Numbered from the stretch's first letter, positions 23,496 through 32,708 are shown. The stretch: 64,000 nucleotides of DNA from Noviherbaspirillum cavernae (GCF_003590875.1 NZ_QYUN01000002.1:558001-622000); one strand, 5' to 3'. Numbers and translations are program-made. Notes: generated from the sequence alone by a model not told the origin.

Positions 23496-23598
23496 GGTTA
23501 CGGCTGCAACAGCGTGCTCTGAGCCGCGTTGCATGGACCTCCGTCACGGTCGACGCGCGACTGTGACTCATGCAAAAAGAGAGGCGTAATCAAATGAG

Positions 23599-23638
23599 GC
23601 TGAAGTGCTGCATCAATGAGGGGATGCAGCAGTTCAGC
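23599..23638 (+). ncRNA. Long stem-loop in the leader of the AlgP-like gene
   Basis: GCTGAA-G-TGCTGCATC pairs with GATGCAGCA-G-TTCAGC: 15 pairs with a single G-G mismatch around an 8-base loop. No T-run follows, so it is not a terminator. It is a candidate structured leader element; it could equally be DNA-level. Confidence 0.55.
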
Positions 23639-23694
23639 TGGTGCCGAATTCATTAGCGCAAACAGAATTTGCTTGTGCCGATGAATAATCCGAG

Positions 23695-23714
23695 TGCTCC
23701 ATCGCGATGGAGCA
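23695..23714. repeat. 20-bp perfect palindrome
   Basis: TGCTCCATCGCGATGGAGCA is its own reverse complement. It lies 54 bases before the AlgP-like start codon and could fold in RNA with a CGCG loop or act as an operator. Confidence 0.75.
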
Positions 23715-23768
23715 TCCGGGTTTCCAACCTCGTAGTTTGAATTTTTCCATCACGTGAAGGAGAAACAA

Positions 23769-24407
23769 ATGGCAACAGCAAAGAAACCCGCTGCCAAGAA
23801 AGCAGCAGCAAAGAAACCGGCTGCCAAGAAGCCGGTAGCGAAGAAAGCAGCAGCTCCGAAAAAGGCGGCTGTAGCGAAGAAACCGGTAGCGAAGAAGGCC
23901 GCAGCCGCCAAGAAGCCGGCAGCTAAAAAGGTCGCAGCGAAAAAAGTCGCAGCGAAGAAGCCGGTAGCGAAGAAGGCAGTAGCCGCCAAGAAGCCGGCAG
24001 CTAAAAAAGTCGTAGCGAAAAAAGTCGCAGCGAAAAAGCCGGTAGCGAAGAAGGCAGTAGCCGCCAAGAAGCCGGCAGCTAAAAAGGTCGTAGCGAAAAA
24101 AGTCGCAGCGAAGAAGCCGGTAGCGAAGAAGGCAGTAGCCGCCAAGAAACCGGTAGCTAAAAAAGTCGCAGCGAAGAAGCCGGTAGCGAAGAAAGCAGCA
24201 GCTCCGAAGAAGGCTGCTGCAAAAAAGCCGGCAGCTAAAAAAGTCGCTGCCAAGCCTGCTGCTAAAAAAGCAGCCCCGAAAAAGGCCGCTCCGAAAAAGG
24301 CGGCAGCAAAAAAGCCGGCAGCTAAACCTGCCGCTGCAGCTCCTGCGGTAAAGACAGTGTTGAGCCCGGCAGCGGCATGGCCGTTTCCGACCGGCACTCG
24401 TCCGTAA
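23769..24407 (+). CDS. AlgP-like histone H1-like protein
   Basis: A 212-residue, extremely basic protein made almost entirely of Lys-Ala-Pro-Val repeats ([19 protein letters not shown] blocks), ending in [11 protein letters not shown], an ending I recall from betaproteobacterial AlgP-like proteins. By analogy it binds DNA non-specifically and compacts or regulates the nucleoid; AlgP in Pseudomonas is linked to alginate gene control. The start is ATG 23769 with GAAGGAG upstream. Residues 45-148 correspond to a 78-bp DNA repeat. A terminator follows at 24451. Composition prevents homology calls beyond the family. Confidence 0.85.
   Translation: MATAKKPAAKKAAAKKPAAKKPVAKKAAAPKKAAVAKKPVAKKAAAAKKPAAKKVAAKKVAAKKPVAKKAVAAKKPAAKKVVAKKVAAKKPVAKKAVAAKKPAAKKVVAKKVAAKKPVAKKAVAAKKPVAKKVAAKKPVAKKAAAPKKAAAKKPAAKKVAAKPAAKKAAPKKAAPKKAAAKKPAAKPAAAAPAVKTVLSPAAAWPFPTGTRP
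23903..24214. repeat. 78-bp tandem repeat in the AlgP-like gene
   Basis: Units begin AGCCGCCAAGAA at 23903, 23981, 24059 and 24137, a strict 78-base (26-codon) period. Similarity is high between the first three; the fourth diverges. A length-variable tract is likely between strains. Confidence 0.85.
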
Positions 24408-24450
24408 TAACAAGCTTGTTTCGGAAGCCTGATTAGATTCAGGCATCATG

Positions 24451-24491
24451 CCCGTTGTGCGGCCTCGCGTTGCACAACGGGTGTTTTATTT
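24451..24491 (+). terminator. Terminator after the AlgP-like gene
   Basis: CCCGTTGTGC / GCACAACGGG, ten perfect pairs with an 11-base loop, then TGTTTTATTT. It ends just before the ribosome site of yggT. Confidence 0.85.
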
Positions 24492-24502
24492 GGGGAGCAG
24501 AT

Positions 24503-25045
24503 GTGCTGCAGAGTATTTTTACGCTAATCGTCGATACCATCGCCGGGGTCCTCGGCGGCGCGCTGTTGCTGCGCTTCTGGATGCAAGTGGTGCGTGTACG
24601 GCCGCCGATGGCGCTCGGTCAGTTCACGTTTCAATTGACGGACTGGTTGGTGCGGCCGATGCGCCGATTGCTGCCGGGTGTCGGCGGCTACGACTGGGCA
24701 AGCCTGGTTGGCGCGGTTCTCGTGATCACGCTGTCGATAGCAATCGATCTCTTCGTAATGTCGCGTTTCTCGCCGGAGTTCCTGGTACTGTTGTCGGTAT
24801 TGCGGTTCTTCGAGTGGGTGTTTTACGGTTTGATGGGCCTCATCATCATTGAAGCCATTTTCAGCTGGGTGAATCCGCATGCACCTCTCGCGCCTTTCAT
24901 CCGGGCGTTGAACGATCCCTTGATGCGGCCGTTGCGGCGCATCGTTCCGTTGATCGGCAATATCGACTTATCGCCGCTGGTTGCGCTGGTGCTGCTGCAG
25001 ATCGGACTGCGCGTGATTACCTATGGAATCACCTCGCTTGCCTAA
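24503..25045 (+). CDS. YggT family membrane protein
   Basis: A 180-residue integral membrane protein with two YggT units, each with paired hydrophobic helices (LIVDTIAGVLGGALLLRFWM, and the second near GLIIIEAIFSWVNPHAPL). The family is linked to osmotic/ion stress and membrane protein positioning, without firm biochemistry. I start at GTG 24503, five bases after a GGGGAG ribosome site. The open frame reaching back to 24455 lies in the preceding terminator. It overlaps the DUF167 gene by 23 bases, the standard yggT-yggU pairing. Confidence 0.88.
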   Translation: MLQSIFTLIVDTIAGVLGGALLLRFWMQVVRVRPPMALGQFTFQLTDWLVRPMRRLLPGVGGYDWASLVGAVLVITLSIAIDLFVMSRFSPEFLVLLSVLRFFEWVFYGLMGLIIIEAIFSWVNPHAPLAPFIRALNDPLMRPLRRIVPLIGNIDLSPLVALVLLQIGLRVITYGITSLA

Positions 25046-25352
25046 CGAAGCCTGGTGTACTCCGCTGCCCAATGGCATCCGGTTGGCAGTGCAGATTACG
25101 CCCAATGCGAAAAAAAGCGAAGTCATCGGCGTGCTGGGTGAGGCGCTCAAGATCAAGCTGCAGGCGCAACCGATTGAAGGAAGGGCGAATGAGGCCCTGG
25201 TCCGCTATCTTGCCGCTCTGTTCGGCGTGCCAAAAGGCGCTGTCACCATTACACAAGGCCTTGCGAATCGGCGCAAGACCGTTGAAATCACGGCGCACGG
25301 CGTGACGATGGATGGTGCCAGGCAGGTGCTCATGCCTTCTGGCCGGGAATAG
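25023..25352 (+). CDS. DUF167/YggU family protein
   Basis: A small alpha/beta protein of unknown function, 109 residues. Family hallmarks: LAVQITPNAKKSEVIG, LKIKLQAQPIEGRANEALV (the GRAN motif) and GVPKGAVTITQGLANRRKTVEI. It is translated from an ATG inside the 3' end of yggT and hence coupled to it. Confidence 0.9.
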   Translation: MESPRLPNEAWCTPLPNGIRLAVQITPNAKKSEVIGVLGEALKIKLQAQPIEGRANEALVRYLAALFGVPKGAVTITQGLANRRKTVEITAHGVTMDGARQVLMPSGRE

Positions 25353-25403
25353 CTGGCTTGCCCGCGACGCCCCGGCCCGACTTGTCGAAGCACGACGCAA
25401 TGC

Positions 25404-25853
25404 TCAATGGGTGATGCGCGTCGAGCCGCCGCTGGTAATGACCTTGACGGTATCGCCTGGCTGGAAGGTCTCCGCGGTGTCGATGTTGTAGGTGCGTTCT
25501 TCGCCGTTTTCAAGGCGCACGGTGACAGCAACGAACTGGCGCGTGGTGCCAGCGGCTTCGACCTGGTGTCCGGCAATGCCGCCTGCGACACCCCCCCCGA
25601 TCGCTGCTGCGGTGCGGCCATAACCGCCGCCGATCGAACTGCCGGCAATTCCGCCCAGCACCCCACCGATGAATGGACCCAGGCCCGAAGTTTGGCCGCC
25701 GGCGGTCGTGACGTCGCGAACCGCAGTTACTTGTCCGGTCTGGACCAGGGTACTGCCTTCCGTTGACGCATTCGGGGCTTGCGCAGGAGGCTGCGTCGAG
25801 CAGCTCGCCATCGCAAACACGAAAAATGCTGCAAGCAGGGAAACGGTGCGCAT
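25404..25853 (-). CDS. Glycine-zipper outer membrane lipoprotein (SlyB-like)
   Basis: A 149-residue lipoprotein: signal peptide ending in the lipobox AMASC (Cys18), then a glycine-zipper segment (GPFIGGVLGGIAGSSIGGGY, repeated as AIGGGVAGGIAGHQVE), then a C-terminal beta domain (FVAVTVRLENGEERTYNI). The zipper segments form membrane-spanning helices in SlyB-type outer membrane proteins. Convergent with the DUF167 gene. Exact role unknown. Confidence 0.85.
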   Translation of the reverse strand: MRTVSLLAAFFVFAMASCSTQPPAQAPNASTEGSTLVQTGQVTAVRDVTTAGGQTSGLGPFIGGVLGGIAGSSIGGGYGRTAAAIGGGVAGGIAGHQVEAAGTTRQFVAVTVRLENGEERTYNIDTAETFQPGDTVKVITSGGSTRITH

Positions 25854-25898
25854 ATTGATTTCTTGACGAGCCCCAGACCTGATTATGCCTTGATGCTT

Positions 25899-26831
25899 TT
25901 ACAGCCGATAACCGAATGCCTGCTGGAAGCGGTCATCGATTTCCGCACGGGACGGCGCATGATTTTGTCCGCCTTGATGTTCGATCTTGATTGCCCCCAT
26001 CAGACTGGACAGCCGCCCGATTGTGGACCAATCCATGCCATTGGTCAGACCGTACAGAACGCCTGCGCGGAACGCATCGCCGCAGCCGGTCGGATCCGCC
26101 ACCTTTCCGGCTGGCACGCAAGGAATTTCGATACGCTGGCCGTCGGTGAAGATGTCCGCGCCTTGCTCGCCGCGTGTCACGATCAACGCCGAGACGCGCT
26201 CTGCAATGCCTTCCAGACTCAGTCCGGTGCGTTCGGTCAGCAACTCGGCTTCGTAATCATTGACCGCTACGTAGGTGGCGAGTTCAATGAAGTGTTCCAA
26301 CTCGGCACCATTGAACATCGGCAATCCCTGGCCCGGATCGAAGATGAATGGGACGCTGCGTGCAGCGCAATCCTCGGCGTGCTCGACCATGCCGTCGCGC
26401 CCGTCGGGGGCGACAATCGCCAATTTCACGGTACCGGCATCGGCCACCTTGTTTTCATGGGAAAACGTCATCGCGCCCGGGTGGAATGCGGTGATCTGGT
26501 TGCCGTTTGCATCCGTGGTGATGAACGCTTGCGCGGTGTACGACGCGTCGATCGTCCGAATGCATCGCCGCGAAATGTGCAGGCTGTCGAGCCGCTCGAG
26601 GTAGGGCGCGCCATCCTGACCGATTGTCGCCATGATGAGCGGATCGCCTCCCAGCAATTTCAGGTTGTAGGCGATGTTGCCGGCACAGCCGCCGAATTCG
26701 CGGCGCAGCTGCGGCACAAGGAAAGCCACATTGATCTTGTGTAACTGATCCGCCAGCAATGCTTCCGAGAAGCGTCCTTCGAACGACATGATGGAATCGA
26801 AAGCGAGCGAGCCGCAGATGAGGGAAGTCAT
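25899..26831 (-). CDS. PfkB-family carbohydrate/nucleoside kinase
   Basis: A 310-residue ribokinase-fold kinase. It has the N-terminal glycine motif GGCAGNIAYNLKLLG (PfkB signature 1) and C-terminal DPTGCGDAFRAG (246-257, catalytic Asp near 252). Burkholderiales homologues are variously called carbohydrate or adenosine/nucleoside kinases; the substrate cannot be read from the sequence. It is downstream of the DUF3426 gene on the same strand, with 70 bases between. Confidence 0.85.
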   Translation of the reverse strand: MTSLICGSLAFDSIMSFEGRFSEALLADQLHKINVAFLVPQLRREFGGCAGNIAYNLKLLGGDPLIMATIGQDGAPYLERLDSLHISRRCIRTIDASYTAQAFITTDANGNQITAFHPGAMTFSHENKVADAGTVKLAIVAPDGRDGMVEHAEDCAARSVPFIFDPGQGLPMFNGAELEHFIELATYVAVNDYEAELLTERTGLSLEGIAERVSALIVTRGEQGADIFTDGQRIEIPCVPAGKVADPTGCGDAFRAGVLYGLTNGMDWSTIGRLSSLMGAIKIEHQGGQNHAPSRAEIDDRFQQAFGYRL

Positions 26832-26901
26832 GGATATGCTTTGAGAGTGATGGAAAGAGTTGTGGGCGATTCTGCCGCTGTTGTTTCGGATCGAGGCGCG
26901 C

Positions 26902-28035
26902 CTAGGGATAGAACAGGTACACCCGGTAGCCCGAAGCCTTCAGCTGAGACAGTTCGAGGAACAGCTTGACCGGCTGTTCCGAGTTGGAGGCAAAGCCGCT
27001 ATTTGCATCGATAGCTCCGGGCAGGTAGTCACGTGGCGTGAACACGCGACGTGCCACCGGATTTTCATTTGCATCGTTCAAGGTCAGTTCGATACTCGGC
27101 CACGCTTGAGGCGTTGCACCGTGATTGAGCAGCAGCGCATTGAAAACAAAGGTGTTTTTCTCTGGCGCCAATGCCTGCAGTTCGCTCGATTCGATCGCGA
27201 CCGCTTCCGGCTGCGCCGGCAATCCCATTCGGCAATCGAACAGTGCGCATGCACGACCGAGCATCGGCTTTGTCGCGGGGAAGCGTGCCGCAATCTGGTC
27301 GCGGAATACATAGACACCCTGGAGCAGCAGGCAGATCAACAGGATGAACGAGCCAATGCCCGTGAACCACCGCAATGCACGGCCAAGGCGCTGACGTCGA
27401 CGCCCCTGCGTAACGAAGCCGGGCTCTTCGTATTCATCATCGATGTCGTCATCGTGTTCGGACGCTTCGTCTTGCCTGTCGGCGCGCAAGGGCTTGTGCT
27501 GCAAGTCTTCCATCGCTTGCGCGAGCGGATCAGGTGCGTCCGGGTCATGGTGCGGCGCGGCCCTCTCGATAAAGTCCTGATCCTCCGCGGACTCCGCTTC
27601 GGCATGCGAAAAATCCATCAGCGTCATGCGTTCCAGCGGATCGGCTGCAATCGGATCTGCATGTGCGGCCGGTTTGGCGGGACTGTCGGCGGGTGCGTCG
27701 TTCAAAGGCGCGTCCCGCTCGGGCTGCGTCATCGGAGAGGCTTCCAATACCGCGGGTTTTGCGGATGGCAGCGCCGGTATTTCAGCGCTTGCCACATCGG
27801 AATCCGGCAGCTCGGATGACTTGGCTGCCGCGGGCGATGCGGCTGATGCGGGAATCGATGCAGGAGTGGCTGCAGGCGCAGGCTTGGGTGCATCTTCAGG
27901 CGGCAGCAAATGCTCGATGCCGTTGAATATCTGCTTGCAGGAGCCGCACCGGACCAGTCCGGCGCGCAGTTTAAGCTGGTCTTGCGCGACCCTGAATGTC
28001 GTATGGCAGTGGGGACACCGGGTCGCGAGCGCCAT
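26902..28035 (-). CDS. Zinc-ribbon and DUF3426 domain membrane protein
   Basis: A 377-residue protein. An MJ0042-type zinc ribbon at residues ~7-30 (CPHCHTTF ... CGSCKQIF) is followed by a long acidic/proline-alanine linker. One membrane helix (FTGIGSFILLICLLLQGVYVF) precedes a C-terminal DUF3426 domain (IESSELQALAPEKNTFVFNA). The cysteine ribbon would be cytosolic and DUF3426 periplasmic. ATG 28035 lies just after the prmA stop, so it is cotranscribed. Function unknown. Confidence 0.87.
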   Translation of the reverse strand: MALATRCPHCHTTFRVAQDQLKLRAGLVRCGSCKQIFNGIEHLLPPEDAPKPAPAATPASIPASAASPAAAKSSELPDSDVASAEIPALPSAKPAVLEASPMTQPERDAPLNDAPADSPAKPAAHADPIAADPLERMTLMDFSHAEAESAEDQDFIERAAPHHDPDAPDPLAQAMEDLQHKPLRADRQDEASEHDDDIDDEYEEPGFVTQGRRRQRLGRALRWFTGIGSFILLICLLLQGVYVFRDQIAARFPATKPMLGRACALFDCRMGLPAQPEAVAIESSELQALAPEKNTFVFNALLLNHGATPQAWPSIELTLNDANENPVARRVFTPRDYLPGAIDANSGFASNSEQPVKLFLELSQLKASGYRVYLFYP

Positions 28036-28040
28036 TGTTG

Positions 28041-28955
28041 TTATTGCGCTCCGGTTGATTGGCCGGACAGGGCGACCCAGCCGTCGTGCTCGGCCCATAC
28101 CGATAGCCTGATGAAGGGGGCGTAGGCGGCGGCGACTTCATCGGCCTGGCGCGCGAGAACGCCGGATAGTACCAGGCGGCCGCCGGGTGCGACACGCGAC
28201 GACAGCATGGGAGCCATCAGTTTCAACGGACTGGCAAGGATATTGGCGACCACGATATCGAATGTTTTCGGTGTCGACGCAGCGGCGAATGCTTCCGGCA
28301 GGTAGTAGTCAATTTCACAGCGGTTGCGCTCGCTGTTGTAGCGCGCGGATTCGATGGCCTGTGGGTCGATATCCACGCCGGCCACCAACGCCGCACCAAG
28401 CTTTTTCGCTACCATCGCAAGGATGCCGGAGCCGCAACCGTAATCCAGCACGGTGAGATTTTCCGGCGCGTGCGCTTCCAGCCATTCCATGCAAAGACGC
28501 GTGGTCGGATGGCTGCCGGTGCCGAAGGCGAGGCCGGGATCCAGCTCCAGCACAAGGCCGCCGGCGTCGGGCGCATCGTGCCAACTCGGCACAACCCAGA
28601 TGTTCTTGCCGATATGGATCGGATCGAATTGCGATTGCGTCAGGCGCACCCAGTCCTGCTCTTCCACCGGGCGCAGCGTGTATGACGGCTGCGTTGCCAG
28701 TCCGATGGCGGCTGCAGCTTCTACCACGATGGCACGATGGTCGGCATCGTTGGATGCAAGCGCCACGACACGACTGCGTTCCCATGCGGCTTCCGCAGGT
28801 TCCATGCCGGGTTCGCCGAACAATGGTTGCTCGGCCTCGGTTCCTTCATCGGCATCTTCCACCGAAACCGACAGCGCACCCGCTTCCATCAAGGCGTCTG
28901 ACAGCTGTTCGGCGTGATCGCGGGCGACTTCGATGACGATTTCAGTCCAGCTCAT
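28041..28955 (-). CDS. prmA: Ribosomal protein L11 methyltransferase
   Basis: SAM-dependent enzyme that trimethylates lysines of L11. The 304-residue protein has the N-terminal substrate domain ([21 protein letters not shown]), the linker [20 protein letters not shown], and the SAM-binding motif [12 protein letters not shown] followed by GVDIDPQAI and [10 protein letters not shown]. All are typical of PrmA. It is nine bases downstream of accC, in the accB-accC-prmA order common in this group. Confidence 0.96.
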   Translation of the reverse strand: MSWTEIVIEVARDHAEQLSDALMEAGALSVSVEDADEGTEAEQPLFGEPGMEPAEAAWERSRVVALASNDADHRAIVVEAAAAIGLATQPSYTLRPVEEQDWVRLTQSQFDPIHIGKNIWVVPSWHDAPDAGGLVLELDPGLAFGTGSHPTTRLCMEWLEAHAPENLTVLDYGCGSGILAMVAKKLGAALVAGVDIDPQAIESARYNSERNRCEIDYYLPEAFAAASTPKTFDIVVANILASPLKLMAPMLSSRVAPGGRLVLSGVLARQADEVAAAYAPFIRLSVWAEHDGWVALSGQSTGAQ

Positions 28956-28964
28956 GGGGATGCC

Positions 28965-30341
28965 TTATTTCTTGACCTGGCCGGACTTGGGCAAATCAGG
29001 TTTGTCCGCGAGCTTTTGTTCCAGGTAGTGGATGTTCGTGCCGCCTTCGATGAAGCGTGCATCGATCATCAATTCGCGATGCAAAGGGATATTGGTCAGA
29101 ATCCCTTCGACCACCATTTCGGACAGGGCGATCTGCATGCGGCGAATCGCCTGGTCGCGCGTGGCGCCGTAGGCAATCACCTTCCCGACCATGGAATCAT
29201 AGGTCGGCGGCACAAAATAGCCGGCGTACGCATGCGAATCGACCCGGATACCGGGACCGCCCGGCGCGTGCCAGGCGTTGATGCGGCCCGGCGAGGGCGT
29301 GAACTTGAACGGGTCTTCCGCGTTGATGCGGCATTCGATCGCATGCCCGGTCAGTTCGATGTCGCGCTGGCGGAAGCGCAGTTTTTCGCCCGCCGCGACG
29401 CGGATTTGTTCCTGCACCAGGTCGATGCCGGTAATCATTTCCGTCACCGGATGCTCGACCTGGATACGGGTATTCATTTCGATGAAGTAGAACTCGCCGT
29501 TTTCATACAGGAACTCGAATGTCCCTGCGCCCCGGTAGCCGATCTTGCGGCAGGCATCGGCGCAACGATCGCCGATGCGCTCGATCAGCTTGCGCGGAAT
29601 GCCTGGCGCCGGTGCTTCCTCGATCACCTTCTGGTGACGGCGCTGCATCGAGCAATCGCGCTCGCCAAGCCACACCGCATTCTTGAATTCGTCGGCAAGT
29701 ATCTGGATTTCCACGTGACGTGGATTTTCCAGGTATTTCTCCATATAGACTTCGGGGTTGCCGAAGGCGGTGCCGGCTTCGGTCCTGGTCATTGTCACTG
29801 CGTTGAGCAGCGCCGCTTCGGTGTGCACGACGCGCATGCCGCGCCCGCCGCCGCCACCCGCCGCCTTGATGATGACCGGGTAGCCGACCTTGCGCGCGAT
29901 GCGGATGATTTCCTTCGGATCTTCCGGCAGCGCGCCTTCCGAACCCGGCACACAGGGCACGCCAGCCTTGATCATGGCGTGCTTTGCCGAGACCTTGTCG
30001 CCCATCATGCGGATCGATTCGGAGCGCGGGCCGATGAAGACGAAACCGGATTTTTCCACGCGTTCGGCGAAGTCCGCATTCTCGGAAAGGAAGCCGTAGC
30101 CCGGGTGAATCGCTTCGGCGTCGGTGACTTCTGCGGCGCTGATGATCGCCGGCATGTTCAGATAGCTCAAGGAGGACGGCGCAGGGCCGATGCAGACCGA
30201 TTCGTCGGCCAGCTTGACGTACTTTGCCTCGCGGTCGGCCTCGGAATGGACCACGACGGTTTTGATGCCCATCTCGCGGCATGCGCGCTGAATGCGAAGC
30301 GCAATTTCGCCACGATTGGCAATGAGGATTTTTTCAAACAT
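28965..30341 (-). CDS. accC: Acetyl-CoA carboxylase, biotin carboxylase subunit
   Basis: Carboxylates the biotin on AccB in the first step of fatty acid synthesis. 458 residues, starting [23 protein letters not shown]-grasp features: [21 protein letters not shown]-like [20 protein letters not shown], and the catalytic [14 protein letters not shown]. It follows accB by 83 bases and precedes prmA. Confidence 0.98.
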   Translation of the reverse strand: MFEKILIANRGEIALRIQRACREMGIKTVVVHSEADREAKYVKLADESVCIGPAPSSLSYLNMPAIISAAEVTDAEAIHPGYGFLSENADFAERVEKSGFVFIGPRSESIRMMGDKVSAKHAMIKAGVPCVPGSEGALPEDPKEIIRIARKVGYPVIIKAAGGGGGRGMRVVHTEAALLNAVTMTRTEAGTAFGNPEVYMEKYLENPRHVEIQILADEFKNAVWLGERDCSMQRRHQKVIEEAPAPGIPRKLIERIGDRCADACRKIGYRGAGTFEFLYENGEFYFIEMNTRIQVEHPVTEMITGIDLVQEQIRVAAGEKLRFRQRDIELTGHAIECRINAEDPFKFTPSPGRINAWHAPGGPGIRVDSHAYAGYFVPPTYDSMVGKVIAYGATRDQAIRRMQIALSEMVVEGILTNIPLHRELMIDARFIEGGTNIHYLEQKLADKPDLPKSGQVKK

Positions 30342-30424
30342 GGTGGGGGATGTGTGAACCGTTAAGAGGTGGTATCAGGAATTGGCGCGGCACGCGGCAA
30401 AGTGCGCGTGCCGGGTACCGCCCC

Positions 30425-30889
30425 TTAGCCGATCACGAACAGAGGCTGGCCGAATTCGACCGGCTGGCCATTCTCGACGAGGATCTGCTTGATGACGCCC
30501 GAGGCATCCGCGTCGATCTCATTCAACAGTTTCATCGCCTCAATGATGCACAGGGTGTCACCCTCCTTGATGGAGGAGCCGATTTCGACGAACGGCGGGT
30601 TGCCCGGTGCGGATGAGCGATAGAAGGTGCCTACCATCGGCGACTTGACGATATGGCCTTGCGGTTCGGCCGGCGCAGCCGCCGCTGCGGACGCGCCGAT
30701 TTGCGGGCCGGCGACAGGGGCCGCCATCGCTTGCGGTACGGCCTGCGGCTGCATCATCACGACTTGATTCTGTGCGACTCCGGAGGATTTGACGATGCGG
30801 ACTTTGCTTTCGCCTTCGGTGACTTCGAGTTCGGCGATGTCTGATTCAGCGACCAGGTCGATCAGCGTCTTGAGTTTTCGTAGATCCAT
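30425..30889 (-). CDS. accB: Biotin carboxyl carrier protein of acetyl-CoA carboxylase
   Basis: Carries biotin between the carboxylase and transferase. 154 residues: N-terminal [18 protein letters not shown], an Ala/Pro-rich linker (50-78), and a C-terminal biotinyl domain with EAMKLLNEI, biotinylated at Lys120. The upstream region has a minus-strand TATAAT (30940-30945) and a 6-bp hairpin in the leader, so accBC probably has its own promoter although aroQ is on the same strand 82 bases upstream. Confidence 0.97.
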   Translation of the reverse strand: MDLRKLKTLIDLVAESDIAELEVTEGESKVRIVKSSGVAQNQVVMMQPQAVPQAMAAPVAGPQIGASAAAAAPAEPQGHIVKSPMVGTFYRSSAPGNPPFVEIGSSIKEGDTLCIIEAMKLLNEIDADASGVIKQILVENGQPVEFGQPLFVIG

Positions 30890-30920
30890 GAGAAATCCTT
30901 CGGAATTATTTGTCTGTTAT

Positions 30921-30945
30921 GGCAATGAGAATTGCCGCAATTATA
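30921..30945 (-). promoter_or_regulatory. accB -10 box and leader hairpin
   Basis: TATAAT on the minus strand at 30940-30945, without a clear -35. A 6-bp stem (GGCAAT 30921-30926, ATTGCC 30931-30936) lies between it and the accB start. Confidence 0.4.
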
Positions 30946-30971
30946 TGCTGATTGCGGAGAGATAATGAAAG

Positions 30972-31409
30972 TTAAAGCTTTTTGAGTGCGTGATCAATGG
31001 CCAGTCGATAGCCTTCGGTGCCGAGGCCGCAGATGACCCCGACTGCGATATCCGACAAAAACGAGTGATGGCGGAATGCTTCGCGGCGATGAATATTGGA
31101 GATATGCACTTCAATAAAAGGAATGGCGACACCGGCCAAGGCATCGCGCAACGCCACGCTGGTATGGGTAAAGCCGGCGGGGTTGATCACGATGGCATCC
31201 ACGCCCTCGATTCTTGCTGCATGAATCCGGTCAATCAGCGCACCTTCGTGATTGCTCTGGAAGGAGGTGAATTGCGCGCCGGCAGCATGTACTTGGGCGG
31301 CAGCGGCTTGCTCAATATCCGCCAACGTCGTCGATCCATACACTTCCGGCTCGCGTGTTCCGAGTAGATTCAGATTCGGCCCATTAAGCAGAAGTAGATT
31401 TTTTGCCAT
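30972..31409 (-). CDS. aroQ: 3-dehydroquinate dehydratase, type II
   Basis: Third step of the shikimate pathway. The 145-residue dodecameric-type enzyme shows [17 protein letters not shown] (catalytic Tyr24 and loop Arg), [30 protein letters not shown] and [17 protein letters not shown] (His101). aroQ upstream of accB is a widespread arrangement. aroE, a later step in the same pathway, is in this window at 37.7 kb. Confidence 0.97.
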   Translation of the reverse strand: MAKNLLLLNGPNLNLLGTREPEVYGSTTLADIEQAAAAQVHAAGAQFTSFQSNHEGALIDRIHAARIEGVDAIVINPAGFTHTSVALRDALAGVAIPFIEVHISNIHRREAFRHHSFLSDIAVGVICGLGTEGYRLAIDHALKKL

Positions 31410-31489
31410 GGAGATGCAACTTGGTTTGACGAGGATGGCGCATTTTGCCGTCTAATGATGCCGATTGGCAAGGGAAACTATGCTTGCCC

Positions 31490-32023
31490 TTATCCTTGTT
31501 CATGAAGCCGCTTCAAATCCTTGCGCAGCTCTTCCATTTTCAGACGGCCGAGATAAGTCTTTTTTACTGCGCCGTCTTTGCCGATGAGTACGGTGAAGGG
31601 CAGTCCGCCGGTGGGGTTGCCAAGTTGGCGCGACAGCTCGGTGCCATTGACTCCGCCAACGTAGAGCGGATACGTGATTTTATATTTTGAAGCGAATTCG
31701 GTAATGTTGGTCGCAGAGTCGATGCCGATGCCGATGATTTGTATATTGTCCGATGCGATGCTGGTTTGCAAAGCCGACAACTCCGGCATCTCGTCAACGC
31801 AAGGTGCGCACCAGGTTGCCCAGAAGTTGACAACCAGGGCCCGGCCTTTCCATTTGGATAATTGTTGAGTCGTTCCGGTTGCGTCCGGCATGGATTGCGC
31901 GAGAAGGCTGGCCACCGCGCCGCTTTGTGGCGGTACTGGTTCGAAATGCCTTGCGCCAAAATACACGCCGATTGCGGCAAAGAGCACGCCGACCAATCCG
32001 GCCGCGAGAATGTTTTTCTTCAT
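31490..32023 (-). CDS. TlpA-like membrane-anchored thioredoxin
   Basis: A 177-residue thiol-disulfide oxidoreductase. An N-terminal membrane anchor/signal (NILAAGLVGVLFAAIGVYFGA) is followed by a thioredoxin fold with the active-site motif FWATWCAPCVDEMPEL and a cis-proline region GGLPFTVLIGKDG. It probably reduces periplasmic disulfides, for example in cytochrome c maturation; partners are not identifiable. Its ATG overlaps the stop of the upstream unknown gene (ATGA). Confidence 0.88.
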   Translation of the reverse strand: MKKNILAAGLVGVLFAAIGVYFGARHFEPVPPQSGAVASLLAQSMPDATGTTQQLSKWKGRALVVNFWATWCAPCVDEMPELSALQTSIASDNIQIIGIGIDSATNITEFASKYKITYPLYVGGVNGTELSRQLGNPTGGLPFTVLIGKDGAVKKTYLGRLKMEELRKDLKRLHEQG

Positions 32024-32634
32024 TTTGTTTCTGCTTGAATGATCAATGCGCGTACCGATTCCATATTCGCGCGTTCCAGTTTGCCTTCGGCCGTCGTCTT
32101 CATCGCGCCGCGCAAATCGTCGGTGGCATAAACAGCAAGATGAATGCCTTCATTTTTCCACATGAAGCTGATTCTTTCGATGGGCTCGCGGCGGCCGTTG
32201 AAGTGGGAAGTTTCCGTTACGTCAAAATCGACATGCTTGTTCAACAGGAATATTTCGACGTCTTTCGCGCTCTCTGTAAACAATTGCAAATAAATATCCG
32301 AATGCTCACCCGCTGTTCCGTTCAGTACTGCGCCCGTGAGGTAGGGTGAAAACTGCGCGAGCTCCTTCATGACATGCAAGGCCAGCTTGCGCAGATCCAG
32401 CAGCCGCGCCGGCTGGGTGTCGCCGAAGAACAGTTCGTTATAAAGCCGCACTTCCTCTTCGATCTGCGCGTTGTCGGGCATGAATTCGCCGCGGACTTTT
32501 GCATTGCCGAGAATCTGTTTTGCCGCCTTGCGCTTGGCCATGCCGTAGTCCGCGCCGTCTTCCGCGATCATGCGCGCGGCCACTGCCGCAATTTCGGCAC
32601 GCAACTGTTCAATATCAGATGAATAAGCAGCCAT
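32020..32634 (-). CDS. Conserved protein of unknown function with nucleotidyltransferase-like motif
   Basis: I do not recognise a named family. The 204-residue cytosolic protein has a helical N-terminal half and a central segment LTGAVLNGTAGEHSDIYLQL. This resembles the hG[S/T]..SD-h-D motif of nucleotidyltransferase-fold proteins but with Tyr where the second acid is expected; an acid recurs in DVEIFLL. It is coupled by a 4-base overlap to the TlpA-like gene and is divergent from mpl (74 bases). Neighbourhood annotation as a Mur ligase would be wrong; no ATP-binding GKT motif is present. Confidence 0.75.
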   Translation of the reverse strand: MAAYSSDIEQLRAEIAAVAARMIAEDGADYGMAKRKAAKQILGNAKVRGEFMPDNAQIEEEVRLYNELFFGDTQPARLLDLRKLALHVMKELAQFSPYLTGAVLNGTAGEHSDIYLQLFTESAKDVEIFLLNKHVDFDVTETSHFNGRREPIERISFMWKNEGIHLAVYATDDLRGAMKTTAEGKLERANMESVRALIIQAETK

Positions 32635-32708
32635 GAGGATGATGATACCCGCACGGCGCAGGGCCGTGGCTCGGGTAGAATCTCGCTATTCTATTTCGAA
32701 TTGGCACC

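Larger units (their letters stand above)
23235..23768. other. Intergenic region nrdB to AlgP-like gene, rich in hairpins
   Basis: 534 bases. First come alternative stems (TGCAGTCG 23279-23286 with CGACTGCA 23329-23336, competing with GTCGG/CCGAC at 23283-23296). Two terminator-like hairpins follow (23391-23427 and 23468-23495). After these lies a leader with a long stem (23599-23638) and a 20-bp palindrome (23695-23714) before the AlgP-like gene. No protein gene is evident. Confidence 0.7.

Noticed and set aside
23903..24214. Regular repeats that could suggest a CRISPR array
   Set aside because: The 78-bp units are contiguous, in frame and encode a protein tail; there are no unique spacers or cas genes.
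23750..24397. Long minus-strand open frame (Ala/Phe-rich) opposite the AlgP-like gene
   Set aside because: Produced by the repetitive Lys/Ala codons of the sense gene; not a membrane protein gene.
28914..30365. 483-codon plus-strand open frame opposite accC
   Set aside because: Antisense of biotin carboxylase; composition typical of a shadow frame.
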